From Candidatus Zixiibacteriota bacterium (GTDB lineage: Bacteria; Zixibacteria; MSB-5A5; GN15; FEB-12), in contig JAHOYZ010000013.1 of assembly GCA_019038695.1 (NCBI GenBank), positions 1 to 38,139 of the forward strand: a stretch of 38,139 nt of DNA, given 5' to 3'. Shown in pieces: positions 6,295 to 13,812 of the stretch (position 1 is its first letter; the number at the start of each line of letters is the position of its first letter). Under the pieces are notes generated by a model that saw only the letters and a program-made list of their open reading frames with translations, had not been told where the DNA came from and ran no database searches. The position numbers and the translations under genes were made by a program.

Positions 6295-7581
6295 ATGGCT
6301 GATGTCAAAACTAAGAACAACCCAGTGATCGGTTTCTCCGGACTGCCGGACGAGACTATCCTGAACTACGAAAGTACATTCGGCGCTCACCACTATAGTA
6401 GACAGCAACTGGTGGTGCGCAAAGCCGAGGGAATCTGGCTGTACGACCAGAATGGAAAGAAGTACCTGGACTGCCTGGCAGCCTATTCGGCCGCCAACCA
6501 GGGGCACCATCACCCGAGAATCGTCAAAGCCCTGGTCAATGCCCTGCAGGGAAGTTTCGGTTCCGTGATCTCCAATGTTGTATTTACCGATTCTCTGGCC
6601 ATGTTTCTCAACAAACTGGCCACACTGGTTCCGCAAATGGGGACTCGTTTCGGCGATAACGGCAACAAAGTTCTGCCCAAGTGTGGAGGTGTTGAGTCGG
6701 TGGAAACGGCGATCAAAATGGCCCGGTTCTACGGTTTCAAGAGCAAAGGCATTCCCGACGGCAAGCAGGAGATTATTGTCTTTAACAACAATTTCCATGG
6801 CCGGATGATTACGGTGATTTCTTTCTCATCGTCTCAGAAATACAAAGAAGGTTTTGGTCCGATGACACCCGGCTTCAAACTCGTCGACTACGGCGATCTT
6901 GACGCCGTTGAAAAGGCCGTAAACAAAAACACCTGTGGTATCCTGGTGGAGCCGATGCAAGGCGAAGGGGGCATGTATCGTCCCCCGGAGGGATTCCTCA
7001 AAGGTCTCAGAGACATCGCCGACAAGAACGACCTGCTGTTACTTTTCGACGAGATTCAGGTTGGCCTGGGACGAACAGGTAAAATGTTCTGTTTTGAGCA
7101 TGAGAATGTCGTTCCCGACGGCATCGTGCTGGGCAAGGCCCTCTCTGGCGGATTGGTACCGCTGTCAAGCTTTGTCACCAACTCAAAATTGATGGACATG
7201 GCCTTCCAACCCGGACGTGACGGATCAACCTATGGCGGCTATCCGTTGGCCTGTGTGGCCGGTATCGAAGCACTAGATGTCATCATTGACGAGAAGCTGG
7301 TCGAAAACTCGGCCACCGTCGGTAATTATCTGGCTGACAAAATCCGCGACATAGCCTCGCGTTCATCGCGCGTCAAGGAAGTCCGTAACCGCGGCCTGTT
7401 TATCGGCGTCGAAGTCAATGATGGCGACGCGATGACTTATTGCCGGAAGATGCTGGACCTGGGCTTGATGGCTAATGACAGTCACGGTCATACGATCCGC
7501 ATTAGCCCGCCACTGACACTGACCAAACCGGATGCTGACTATATCGTCGAACGGTTGGAGTCGGTTCTGGTAGATAAGTAG
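6295..7581 (+). CDS. rocD: Class III aminotransferase, ornithine aminotransferase-like
   Basis: A PLP enzyme of the ornithine/acetylornithine aminotransferase group. It would transfer the delta-amino group of ornithine to 2-oxoglutarate, giving glutamate semialdehyde. The 428-residue product has the N-terminal block YLDCLAAYSAANQGHHHP (residues 57-74), typical of ornithine aminotransferase. It also has NNFHGRM (165-171), the cofactor aspartate in LLFDEIQVGLGRTGK (D252) and the Schiff-base lysine in GKALSGG (K281). The substrate-loop segment MNTGVEA of classical enzymes reads PKCGGVES here, and there is an insertion near residues 112-128, so another omega-amino substrate (lysine, 4-aminobutyrate) is possible. 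A GGAGG-type site precedes the ATG. It is divergent from nfnAB and ends at a bidirectional terminator. Confidence 0.75.
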   Translation: MADVKTKNNPVIGFSGLPDETILNYESTFGAHHYSRQQLVVRKAEGIWLYDQNGKKYLDCLAAYSAANQGHHHPRIVKALVNALQGSFGSVISNVVFTDSLAMFLNKLATLVPQMGTRFGDNGNKVLPKCGGVESVETAIKMARFYGFKSKGIPDGKQEIIVFNNNFHGRMITVISFSSSQKYKEGFGPMTPGFKLVDYGDLDAVEKAVNKNTCGILVEPMQGEGGMYRPPEGFLKGLRDIADKNDLLLLFDEIQVGLGRTGKMFCFEHENVVPDGIVLGKALSGGLVPLSSFVTNSKLMDMAFQPGRDGSTYGGYPLACVAGIEALDVIIDEKLVENSATVGNYLADKIRDIASRSSRVKEVRNRGLFIGVEVNDGDAMTYCRKMLDLGLMANDSHGHTIRISPPLTLTKPDADYIVERLESVLVDK

Positions 7582-7603
7582 ACGAATATCCGAGGATTAT
7601 TAC

Positions 7604-7632
7604 AAGGGTGATCGGCAACGGTCACCCTTTTT
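7604..7632. terminator. Bidirectional terminator between rocD and the EamA gene
   Basis: AAGGGTGA (7604-7611) pairs with TCACCCTT (7622-7629) and runs into T residues on the plus strand. The TGA stop of the converging minus-strand gene lies inside the stem. Confidence 0.85.
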
Positions 7633-8587
7633 CTGTGGGCAGCACTGCTGCTCTCTTTTGGCTAACGGATCCAATATAGATGGCCGTGAGCGTTACAACG
7701 GCCCCAACAATCTGTAGCAAACCCAGCCGCTCACCAAAAAACATATAACCCCAGACAGTCGCCAGTACCGGTTGCAACAGCAAGGCCAACCCACCACGCG
7801 AGGCGGCGACTCGTGGCAAAGATCTTGATATCGTCCACCAACCGAGTGCCTGAACGACCAACGCCAATCCCGCCACGTAAAGAAACGACCGCGGACCGGG
7901 CGGAAGCATGGTTTCATTGGCATCGACGCCGGCAGCTATTCCAAGGAACAACGCAGAAAAAAGTGATGTCCAGGCTATCATTGCCGTGTAATTGACGCGT
8001 CCCTTTTGCCCGGTAGACCTGCGCACAACTTCTTCGCGAGCATGTCCCGCCAGTTTCAGCACAATCAGGTAATGTGCATACGCCACGCCGGTCAGCAGGC
8101 CCAAAACTACTCCCCGGATATAGATCGAAGAGAACTCGACATCACTACCGATTCCGATCAAGAGTACAACACCACCGATCGCTGAAAGAACGGCAATTGC
8201 AAAACGACGACCCAGGCGTTCCTTGAATACAAAGAAACCAAGCACGGCCGTCGCAAGGACTTGTGTGTTGGCCAGAATCGTGGCCATACCCGCTCCGCAA
8301 TAAAGAATCGACTTGTGCCAGAAGTACAGATCAAGAAAGAACAAGAAGCCAGCCGCTATGGTCCAGCGCATAACCGACCACGGCATGAGAATCCGTTGTC
8401 GAGTGGCGGCGGTGGCAGCGAAGAGGATGACCGCCCCCAGCATTGTGCGCCAAAAACCGATAGCCGTGGGCCCCATCCCCAGAGGTTCAATCAGCTTCAC
8501 GAAGATGGCGGCAAAACTAACACATGTAGCCCCGAAAAACAAGGCACCCAGAGCGCGTAGTTCCGATTGTTGAGGAATTGTATTCAC
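7622..8587 (-). CDS. EamA/DMT-family transporter
   Basis: A 321-residue inner-membrane protein with about ten hydrophobic helices in two repeated halves, as in drug/metabolite (EamA) exporters. Recognisable segments are GATCVSFAAIFVKL and PTAIGFWRTML in the first half, ATILANTQVLATAVLGFFVFKERL at the end of that half, and LALLLQPVLATVWGYMFFGERL in the second. Substrate unknown; family members export amino acids or metabolites. It starts at GTG with no ribosome site, but TATCAT lies 6 nt upstream, suggesting a leaderless message. It is a single-gene unit that converges on rocD. Confidence 0.87.
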   Translation of the reverse strand: MNTIPQQSELRALGALFFGATCVSFAAIFVKLIEPLGMGPTAIGFWRTMLGAVILFAATAATRQRILMPWSVMRWTIAAGFLFFLDLYFWHKSILYCGAGMATILANTQVLATAVLGFFVFKERLGRRFAIAVLSAIGGVVLLIGIGSDVEFSSIYIRGVVLGLLTGVAYAHYLIVLKLAGHAREEVVRRSTGQKGRVNYTAMIAWTSLFSALFLGIAAGVDANETMLPPGPRSFLYVAGLALVVQALGWWTISRSLPRVAASRGGLALLLQPVLATVWGYMFFGERLGLLQIVGAVVTLTAIYIGSVSQKRAAVLPTEKG

Positions 8588-8593
8588 AGAGTA

Positions 8594-8599
8594 ATGATA
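8594..8599 (-). promoter_or_regulatory. Candidate -10 box for a leaderless EamA mRNA
   Basis: TATCAT on the minus strand ends 6 nt before the GTG start. No Shine-Dalgarno sequence and no convincing -35 hexamer at 16-18 nt. Confidence 0.35.
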
Positions 8600-8642
8600 G
8601 CTGTTTAGGGCGTCAAAGCAAAGAAACAGGATCGTATTTGAG

Positions 8643-8671
8643 TTGACTTTCGTCGTATAGTAAGTGATACT
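8643..8671 (+). promoter_or_regulatory. Promoter of nfeD-slipin
   Basis: TTGACT (8643-8648), a 17-nt spacer and GATACT (8666-8671). The first ATG follows after 5 nt, so the transcript would start at or just past it. An in-frame ATG at 8689 is the alternative start. Confidence 0.5.
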
Positions 8672-8676
8672 TCACT

Positions 8677-10026
8677 ATGCGAACTAAGATGACCCTCATA
8701 GCGATTGTCTGGTTGCTCCTCTCCTTCTGTGTTATCTCTATCTATGCAACCGAAGACACCCTGCAGGTGGACACACTGGGTGTGGATACGCTGGACGTTG
8801 ACTCTATTGCCAGTATCTATGAAGCACTGGTATACACAATGACCATCAACGGAGCGATAGGTACCGTGACCAATGACCGGATCATACTGGCTATTGAAGA
8901 AGCCGAAGACAACGATGCCGAATTGCTGGTCATTTTCCTTGATACGCCCGGAGGATTCACCAAACCGACCTGGTCGATCTGCAAGAGCATCCTCAACGCC
9001 CATGTTCCGGTCTGTATGTATATCGCTCCCTCGGGTGCGCGAGCCGGTTCGGCCGGGGTATACATGACGTACGCTTCCCACTTCGCCGCTATGGCCCCTT
9101 CGACCAACATCGGCGCGGCCCATCCCGTGGCGGGCGGGGGTGAGGAAGTTGACTCGTTGATGAATGAGAAGATCACCAACGATGCTGTGGCTCAAATCAA
9201 AGCCGCTGCCGAAGAACGCGGACGCAACGCCGAGTGGGCCGAGAACGCCGTCCGCGAGTCGGTATCGATCACTGATCGCGAAGCTCTTGAACTCAACGTC
9301 ATCGAATTTCGGGCCGAGAATCTCGACCATCTCCTGGGACAGATCCATGGCCGTACGATAGACCTGCCGCGTGGTGCAAGAACGGTGAACTTGACCACAC
9401 CTAGGATTATCACACTGGAGATTTCGCTGGTGCACAGGATTCTCCAGGTCATCACCCAGCCGGACATCGCCTTCATTCTATTTTCGATTGGTAGTTTGGG
9501 CATCATGCTTGAGCTATACAACCCCGGATCATATCTCCCCGGCGTAGTGGGTGCTATCTGCCTGATCCTGGCCTTCTATGCCTTTCAGGCTCTGCCGATT
9601 AACTACGCCGGACTGGCGCTGATTGTTCTGGCTATCATATTATTCATTGCCGAAATCAAAGTGGTAAGTCATGGAATTCTCACAATCGGGGGCGTGATCT
9701 CTCTCTTTTTTGGAGGGCTTATGTTGATTGATACGGTTGACCCTACGCTACAAATATCACGATCCATACTAACTACGATCGTTCTCCTTGTAGGTGCTGC
9801 CGCCGCAGGAGGCGCTTATCTGGTGATCAAAGCTTCTCAACGACAACCCTCCACTGGCAAACAGGGAATGATTGGCAAAACGGCTGAGATTCGAGCCAAT
9901 GGAATGGCCTACGTCGACGGCGCCTTATGGAAGATTAAATCAACCGATGTTTTGACCGAGGGTGACTTCGTTGAGATAGTCGGCATGGATAAACTGACCC
10001 TAATAGTGAAGAAAACAGACGTGTAA
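8677..10026 (+). CDS. nfeD: Long-form NfeD membrane serine protease
   Basis: NfeD long forms are membrane-anchored ClpP-like serine proteases that act with stomatin/slipin partners, probably in membrane-protein quality control. The 449-residue product has a signal or anchor segment (about 5-24) and a ClpP-like domain. That domain shows FLDTPGGF (87-94), GARAGSAGVYMTY with the nucleophile S125, and a candidate base lysine at 165 or 175. Four to five membrane helices follow (about 255-385), then a C-terminal OB-like NfeD domain. A short threonine/aspartate/valine-rich repeat (VDTLGVDTLDVDS) follows the anchor. The slipin gene begins within about 20 nt of the stop, making the classical nfeD-slipin operon. 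Confidence 0.93.
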   Translation: MRTKMTLIAIVWLLLSFCVISIYATEDTLQVDTLGVDTLDVDSIASIYEALVYTMTINGAIGTVTNDRIILAIEEAEDNDAELLVIFLDTPGGFTKPTWSICKSILNAHVPVCMYIAPSGARAGSAGVYMTYASHFAAMAPSTNIGAAHPVAGGGEEVDSLMNEKITNDAVAQIKAAAEERGRNAEWAENAVRESVSITDREALELNVIEFRAENLDHLLGQIHGRTIDLPRGARTVNLTTPRIITLEISLVHRILQVITQPDIAFILFSIGSLGIMLELYNPGSYLPGVVGAICLILAFYAFQALPINYAGLALIVLAIILFIAEIKVVSHGILTIGGVISLFFGGLMLIDTVDPTLQISRSILTTIVLLVGAAAAGGAYLVIKASQRQPSTGKQGMIGKTAEIRANGMAYVDGALWKIKSTDVLTEGDFVEIVGMDKLTLIVKKTDV

Positions 10027-10044
10027 ATTGTGGAGGGAATGATT

Positions 10045-10812
10045 ATGCAGATAGCACCTATTTTCTTAGTAGCGTTCTTTGGGCTGATACTCTTGTTCAA
10101 CATGATCAAGATTCTCAAGGAGTACGAACGCGGCGTGATTTTTCGACTGGGGCGGTTGATCGGTACCAAGGGACCAGGACTGATTATTCTCATACCGATC
10201 ATCGATAAGATGGTGCGAGTAGACCTGCGCGTGATAACCTACGATGTACCTTCGCAGGATGTTATCACCAAAGACAACGTTTCGGTCAAAGTCAACGCTG
10301 TGCTCTATTTCCAGGTTGTGGAATCAAACAAGGCAATTGTTCAGGTCGCCAATTTCTTTGAAGCTACATCCCAGATTGCGCAGACCACATTGCGGTCAGT
10401 GCTCGGTCAGGTGGAACTCGATGATCTTTTAACCAATAGGGACAAGATCAATTCCGAATTGCAGCAGATAATCGATGAGCAAACAGAACCGTGGGGTGTG
10501 AAGGTCAGTGTTGTCGAGGTCAAGAATGTCGATCTACCTCTTGAAATGCAACGCGCTATGGCCAAACAGGCCGAGGCCGAGCGTGAACGCCGCGCCAAGA
10601 TTATCCACGCCACTGGAGAGTTCCAGGCCTCTTCGAAGCTGGCTGAAGCAGCCACGGTTATCGCCTCAGCACCCAATGCGATGCAGCTTCGATTCCTCCA
10701 GACTCTGACGGAAGTTGCCGCCGAGAAAAACTCAACTCTCGTGTTCCCGATTCCGATCAATCTTCTGGAGGCGATTCAGGTTTACGTGGACAAGAACAAG
10801 CCAAGCGAGTAG
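10045..10812 (+). CDS. Slipin (stomatin-like SPFH-domain protein)
   Basis: A membrane-associated SPFH/stomatin protein that forms oligomeric scaffolds and pairs with NfeD. The N-terminal hydrophobic helix ([17 protein letters not shown]) is followed by [12 protein letters not shown] and [14 protein letters not shown], the hallmark start of the SPFH domain. The coiled segment [26 protein letters not shown] comes near residue 180 and [14 protein letters not shown] after it. I place the start at the ATG at 10045, because GGAGGG at 10032-10037 then has a 7-nt spacing. The frame is open further upstream (GTG at 10030, ATG at 10039), but those starts lie on or next to the ribosome site. The product is 255 residues. 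Confidence 0.95.
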   Translation: MQIAPIFLVAFFGLILLFNMIKILKEYERGVIFRLGRLIGTKGPGLIILIPIIDKMVRVDLRVITYDVPSQDVITKDNVSVKVNAVLYFQVVESNKAIVQVANFFEATSQIAQTTLRSVLGQVELDDLLTNRDKINSELQQIIDEQTEPWGVKVSVVEVKNVDLPLEMQRAMAKQAEAERERRAKIIHATGEFQASSKLAEAATVIASAPNAMQLRFLQTLTEVAAEKNSTLVFPIPINLLEAIQVYVDKNKPSE

Positions 10813-10839
10813 GGCCAAACCTACTGCACAATCTTCATT

Positions 10840-10865
10840 CCCGGCAGACATCCCCGTCTGTCGGG
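10840..10865. repeat. Intergenic hairpin with GGCAGAC stem
   Basis: 10-bp stem with one wobble (10840-10849 with 10856-10865), followed by TAGC and no T run, so it is a poor terminator. It resembles 3551-3578 and 36664-36693 and probably belongs to the same dispersed repeat group. Confidence 0.5.
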
Positions 10866-10892
10866 TAGCAAGATTTCTATAAGGGGGTTAAT

Positions 10893-12254
10893 ATGGAAAT
10901 CAACAATCCACGCCGACGCCAGTTCGAACTTAAGGGCAAATTGGCAGAAGAGATTATCCATCATCTGGCTTACCAATCGTTTCTAAAGGAATGGTGTTAT
11001 CCGAATCCAAAAGACGAGAAGGGCAAAGAGATCTGCGATTTGCTGGTCGTGCTTGACTCGTCAATTATTGTCATTCAGGTAAAGGACATTAAGTTCTCTG
11101 GCAACGAGGAGAGATACACCAGGAAAGCGATTGACGATCCGGTCAAGCAGGTTCTTGGTGCGGAACGCAGATTACTGGACTACGGATGCAGGGTGAAACT
11201 CAAGAACGCTCATGGCTACAGCCATACCTTTGATCCGAATGATGTATCAGAGATACAGCGAGTTGTTCTTACGGTTGGTGACGGATTTGTGCGACGAAAA
11301 CTTGCAGTGGTAAAAAAGGGTAAGGTTATACACATTTTTGATCGCGATATCGCGACGATTATGAATGAACTGGATACCATCGCAGACTTCCAGCGTTACC
11401 TCAAGTGTCGAGAGAACTTCATCCTCGCCGAACACGCTCCAAGCTTGCTAATCATGAGCGAGCTAGATCTGTTGGCGACGTATATTCACGACGGGAAGTC
11501 ACTCGACAAATTTACCAGGGCAGATCACGTCATAGTTTCCGAGGGATGCTGGGAAGAAGTAATCAGAAAGCCCGAGTATATCGCCAGAGTGCAGGAAAAC
11601 CGCGTGAGCTATATCTGGGACAGCATAGTTGATTACTCTAGAGAATGTCCCGGAGATGAGTACAGAGAGATCGCCAAGGAAATGTCACGACCTGATCGCT
11701 TTCAGCGCCGGTGCCTATCAAAGGCTTTTCTTGGTGCTAGGGAGGAGGCATTTCTTGGTGCGAGGAAAGAGAAAAACACGGAAAGGGGTTCATTCACGAG
11801 AGTTTACGTACCAGACAGCACGACTACAACCTACGTGTTCATTGTTACTCCTGCATCTTGGGATCGTACTCGGCGCTCCGCGCGGTTAATAAACACATGC
11901 CTTGTTGCTCGTGATAAATATCGAAACAACAAGCGGGTTTTCGGTTTGGCAACGGACTACGATATGAGTAGCAATCATGTCTTTGAATTCGCGTTATTGG
12001 ACTATCCCAAGTGGAGTAAACTCAACCAACGTGTTGCAGAGGACTTGAGAAAAGACCAAAAAATCCTTGTGAGACGAAATGTCCACCACGTCAGTGAGTC
12101 GGAGTATCCAGGTACTTCTATGCCACCTGAGCCGCCCGGAGAGATAACTCTTGCTGGTGCGCCACATCAGCCCAGAAAACGAAGGGAAATAGGTAGAAAC
12201 GAGCCTTGTCCCTGCGACAGCGGCAAGAAGTACAAGAAGTGTTGTGGAAAATAA
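10893..12254 (+). CDS. SEC-C motif protein with nuclease-like N-terminus
   Basis: A 453-residue protein of unknown role. The C-terminus is a complete SEC-C zinc-binding motif, RNEPCPCDSGKKYKKCCGK (435-453), of the kind found at the end of SecA and many accessory proteins. The first 70 residues read like a restriction-endonuclease-like core: helix LKGKLAEEIIHH, then EICDLLVVLDSSIIVIQVKDI with D49 and Q62-V-K64. That matches the D...(E/Q)xK pattern of PD-(D/E)xK or NERD-type nucleases. A 24-bp tandem duplication encodes AFLGAREE/AFLGARKE. An AGGGGG site precedes the ATG. It stands alone between slipin and a converging methyltransferase, with a REP immediately after its stop. A defence or DNA/RNA-processing role is inference. 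Confidence 0.7.
   Translation: MEINNPRRRQFELKGKLAEEIIHHLAYQSFLKEWCYPNPKDEKGKEICDLLVVLDSSIIVIQVKDIKFSGNEERYTRKAIDDPVKQVLGAERRLLDYGCRVKLKNAHGYSHTFDPNDVSEIQRVVLTVGDGFVRRKLAVVKKGKVIHIFDRDIATIMNELDTIADFQRYLKCRENFILAEHAPSLLIMSELDLLATYIHDGKSLDKFTRADHVIVSEGCWEEVIRKPEYIARVQENRVSYIWDSIVDYSRECPGDEYREIAKEMSRPDRFQRRCLSKAFLGAREEAFLGARKEKNTERGSFTRVYVPDSTTTTYVFIVTPASWDRTRRSARLINTCLVARDKYRNNKRVFGLATDYDMSSNHVFEFALLDYPKWSKLNQRVAEDLRKDQKILVRRNVHHVSESEYPGTSMPPEPPGEITLAGAPHQPRKRREIGRNEPCPCDSGKKYKKCCGK
11724..11771 (+). repeat. 24-bp in-frame tandem duplication
   Basis: Units 11724-11747 and 11748-11771 are close copies encoding AFLGAREE and AFLGARKE. Being a multiple of three, the duplication keeps the frame. Confidence 0.75.
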
Positions 12255-12262
12255 GCCGACCT

Positions 12263-12290
12263 GTCGAAACTGAAGACAGTTTCGACCTAC
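12263..12290 (-). repeat. REP-like hairpin (GTCGAAACTG stem)
   Basis: Perfect 10-bp stem (12263-12272 with 12277-12286), AAGA loop, CTAC foot. All 28 nt match 3423-3450. It fills the 47-bp gap between two converging genes. Confidence 0.8.
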
Positions 12291-12301
12291 GCAAGCTCCC
12301 C

Positions 12302-12982
12302 TCATCCCCGCTTTGTGTACATCACCATCCAACGCTGCAGATCGTTGTCGCGGATGTACTTGATGTCGTCGGCGTAGGGAGACAATGTCTCGCGCAATTC
12401 GGTCTCGTCGGGGAAGTTCTTGACCACCCAGAACTCACCTCCACCCGGTACCGTGCGCCTGCTGATACGGTTGCCGTCTTCGTCGTAGCGAACTTCCTCT
12501 TGTTCAAAAAAGTCGATCACAAGCATATCGATTATAATGACGCAGGCGCCTTTTTCAAGATGATCATGTAAAGCCTGCAAGAAGTCAGCAACTCGTTGCT
12601 TGGGAATATGCGACCACCAGTCAGCCATGAAGGCCACGTCGAATGAACCGGCTATCTTATCAAGTGCGTAGGCATCGACTTCCTCAAACCTGACCGGCGC
12701 TCCCCTGTACTCCTTTAGTTTAGCAAGCTCAATGACTGATGCGTTGACATCTGTAGCCACAACAGATCGGGCACGGGTTGTAAGAGTCTGTGTCCAGATG
12801 CCTGTTCCGCACGCAACTTCGAGGACATCCTTGCCGATGATCCTCTCTTTGATCTGGTCCAAGAGTGGCTGCATCAGAGTCTCGTGTTCTCTCTGTGAAT
12901 GGTAGCTCATGTACTCATCATGCCACGGCGCCCGGCGATCATAGTAGACATTCATCTCCCTGATTAAGTCATCGCGGCTCAT
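12302..12982 (-). CDS. SAM-dependent class I methyltransferase
   Basis: A 226-residue Rossmann-fold methyltransferase. Motif I is VLEVACGTGIWTQTL (53-67), followed by the acidic end of strand 2 (VVATDVN, near 74-80) and the motif IV-like AFMADWWSHIP near 115. The N-terminal segment YYDRRAPWHDEYMSYH is common in methyltransferases acting on small molecules. Substrate unknown. It is monocistronic and lacks a ribosome site, but a well-spaced promoter ends 5 nt before the ATG. Confidence 0.85.
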   Translation of the reverse strand: MSRDDLIREMNVYYDRRAPWHDEYMSYHSQREHETLMQPLLDQIKERIIGKDVLEVACGTGIWTQTLTTRARSVVATDVNASVIELAKLKEYRGAPVRFEEVDAYALDKIAGSFDVAFMADWWSHIPKQRVADFLQALHDHLEKGACVIIIDMLVIDFFEQEEVRYDEDGNRISRRTVPGGGEFWVVKNFPDETELRETLSPYADDIKYIRDNDLQRWMVMYTKRG

Positions 12983-12987
12983 AGTTC

Positions 12988-13016
12988 AGTCTAAACCCTC
13001 AAGCACTGCCAATCAA
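12988..13016 (-). promoter_or_regulatory. Promoter of the methyltransferase gene, leaderless type
   Basis: On the minus strand, TTGATT (13016-13011), a 17-nt spacer and TAGACT (12993-12988), then 5 nt to the ATG. No Shine-Dalgarno sequence is present, so transcription would start at about the first codon. Confidence 0.5.
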
Positions 13017-13081
13017 GTTCACTCTGAAGAAAACGGACTCATCCGCGCCACAAATTCCTTTCCCTCTCCCCTGCCAAGCGC

Positions 13082-13087
13082 TATAAT
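13082..13087 (+). promoter_or_regulatory. Consensus -10 box of the dCMP deaminase gene
   Basis: A perfect TATAAT ends 8 nt before the ATG, with no ribosome site between them. The -35 region is weak. Confidence 0.45.
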
Positions 13088-13095
13088 CCTCCATC

Positions 13096-13587
13096 ATGGA
13101 TACCAAACGTACCGACTACATCAGCTGGGAAGAGTATTTCATGGCCATCGCCCAGCTTTCGGCCAAACGGTCCAAAGACCCCAGTACCCAGGTCGGGGCG
13201 TGTATCGTCAATGCCAGCAAGCGGATTATCGGCATTGGCTACAATGGCTTCCCCATTGGCTGCTCCGATGACGAACTCCCCTGGGGTCGTCAGGGAGATT
13301 TTCTCGACACCAAATATCCCTATGTCTGCCACGCCGAAATGAACGCTATCACCAACGCCTCCAACAAACCGGACCTTGACGGCGCCAGTATATACGTCTC
13401 ACTATTTCCTTGCAATGAGTGCGCCAAACTCATTGTACAGGTTGGCATTAAAGAAGTCGTCTATCTGTCGGACAAGTACCAGGACGACCCGGTTTTCGTG
13501 GCCGCTCGACGTATTTTCGACATGGCCGGAGTGGCTTGCCGCCAGCTTGAGCCGACCCACACCGACATCAATCTGAAGCTGGAATAA
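13096..13587 (+). CDS. dCMP deaminase (ComEB-type cytidine/deoxycytidylate deaminase)
   Basis: A zinc-dependent deaminase converting dCMP to dUMP, which feeds dTMP synthesis in the cytoplasm. The 163-residue protein has the zinc and catalytic motif CHAEMNAI (H and E of HAE, about 78-85) and the second zinc half PCNECAKL (about 101-108). The nucleotide-binding start [15 protein letters not shown] and the long insertion before HAE are typical of the dCMP deaminase/ComE operon protein 2 family. Full length. The start codon follows a TATAAT by 8 nt without a ribosome site. Confidence 0.92.
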   Translation: MDTKRTDYISWEEYFMAIAQLSAKRSKDPSTQVGACIVNASKRIIGIGYNGFPIGCSDDELPWGRQGDFLDTKYPYVCHAEMNAITNASNKPDLDGASIYVSLFPCNECAKLIVQVGIKEVVYLSDKYQDDPVFVAARRIFDMAGVACRQLEPTHTDINLKLE

Positions 13588-13727
13588 TTCCCAGCATATC
13601 CACCATACGACCCAAGACCACAGGCCTCTACTACTGAGCTAACCATGCCGATAATTGATGGTAAGGATCGCTTCTTGTGGTGCTTGCGATATCGCTGGCC
13701 CCTTGTAGCCACCCCGGACAGTTTTTG

Positions 13728-13756
13728 TTGCATTGAGCGAGCCAGTTCACAATAGT
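13728..13756 (+). promoter_or_regulatory. Possible glnA promoter
   Basis: TTGCAT (13728-13733), a 17-nt spacer and AATAGT (13751-13756), about 50 nt before the glnA ATG. Moderate match only; no NtrC or sigma-54 type site was seen. Confidence 0.25.
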
Positions 13757-13812
13757 AGTTTTTTCGGAGATGATGCTGTGCCCCGAACTATTGTCTTTCA
13801 GGAGCCCAAACC

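Noticed and set aside
8605-9435. Minus-strand open frame of 276 codons opposite nfeD
   Set aside because: Antisense shadow of a clear nfeD gene; no start signals and no family match.
10840-10865. Hairpin after slipin considered as a rho-independent terminator
   Set aside because: No T run follows in either direction, and the stem resembles other dispersed repeats in the window.
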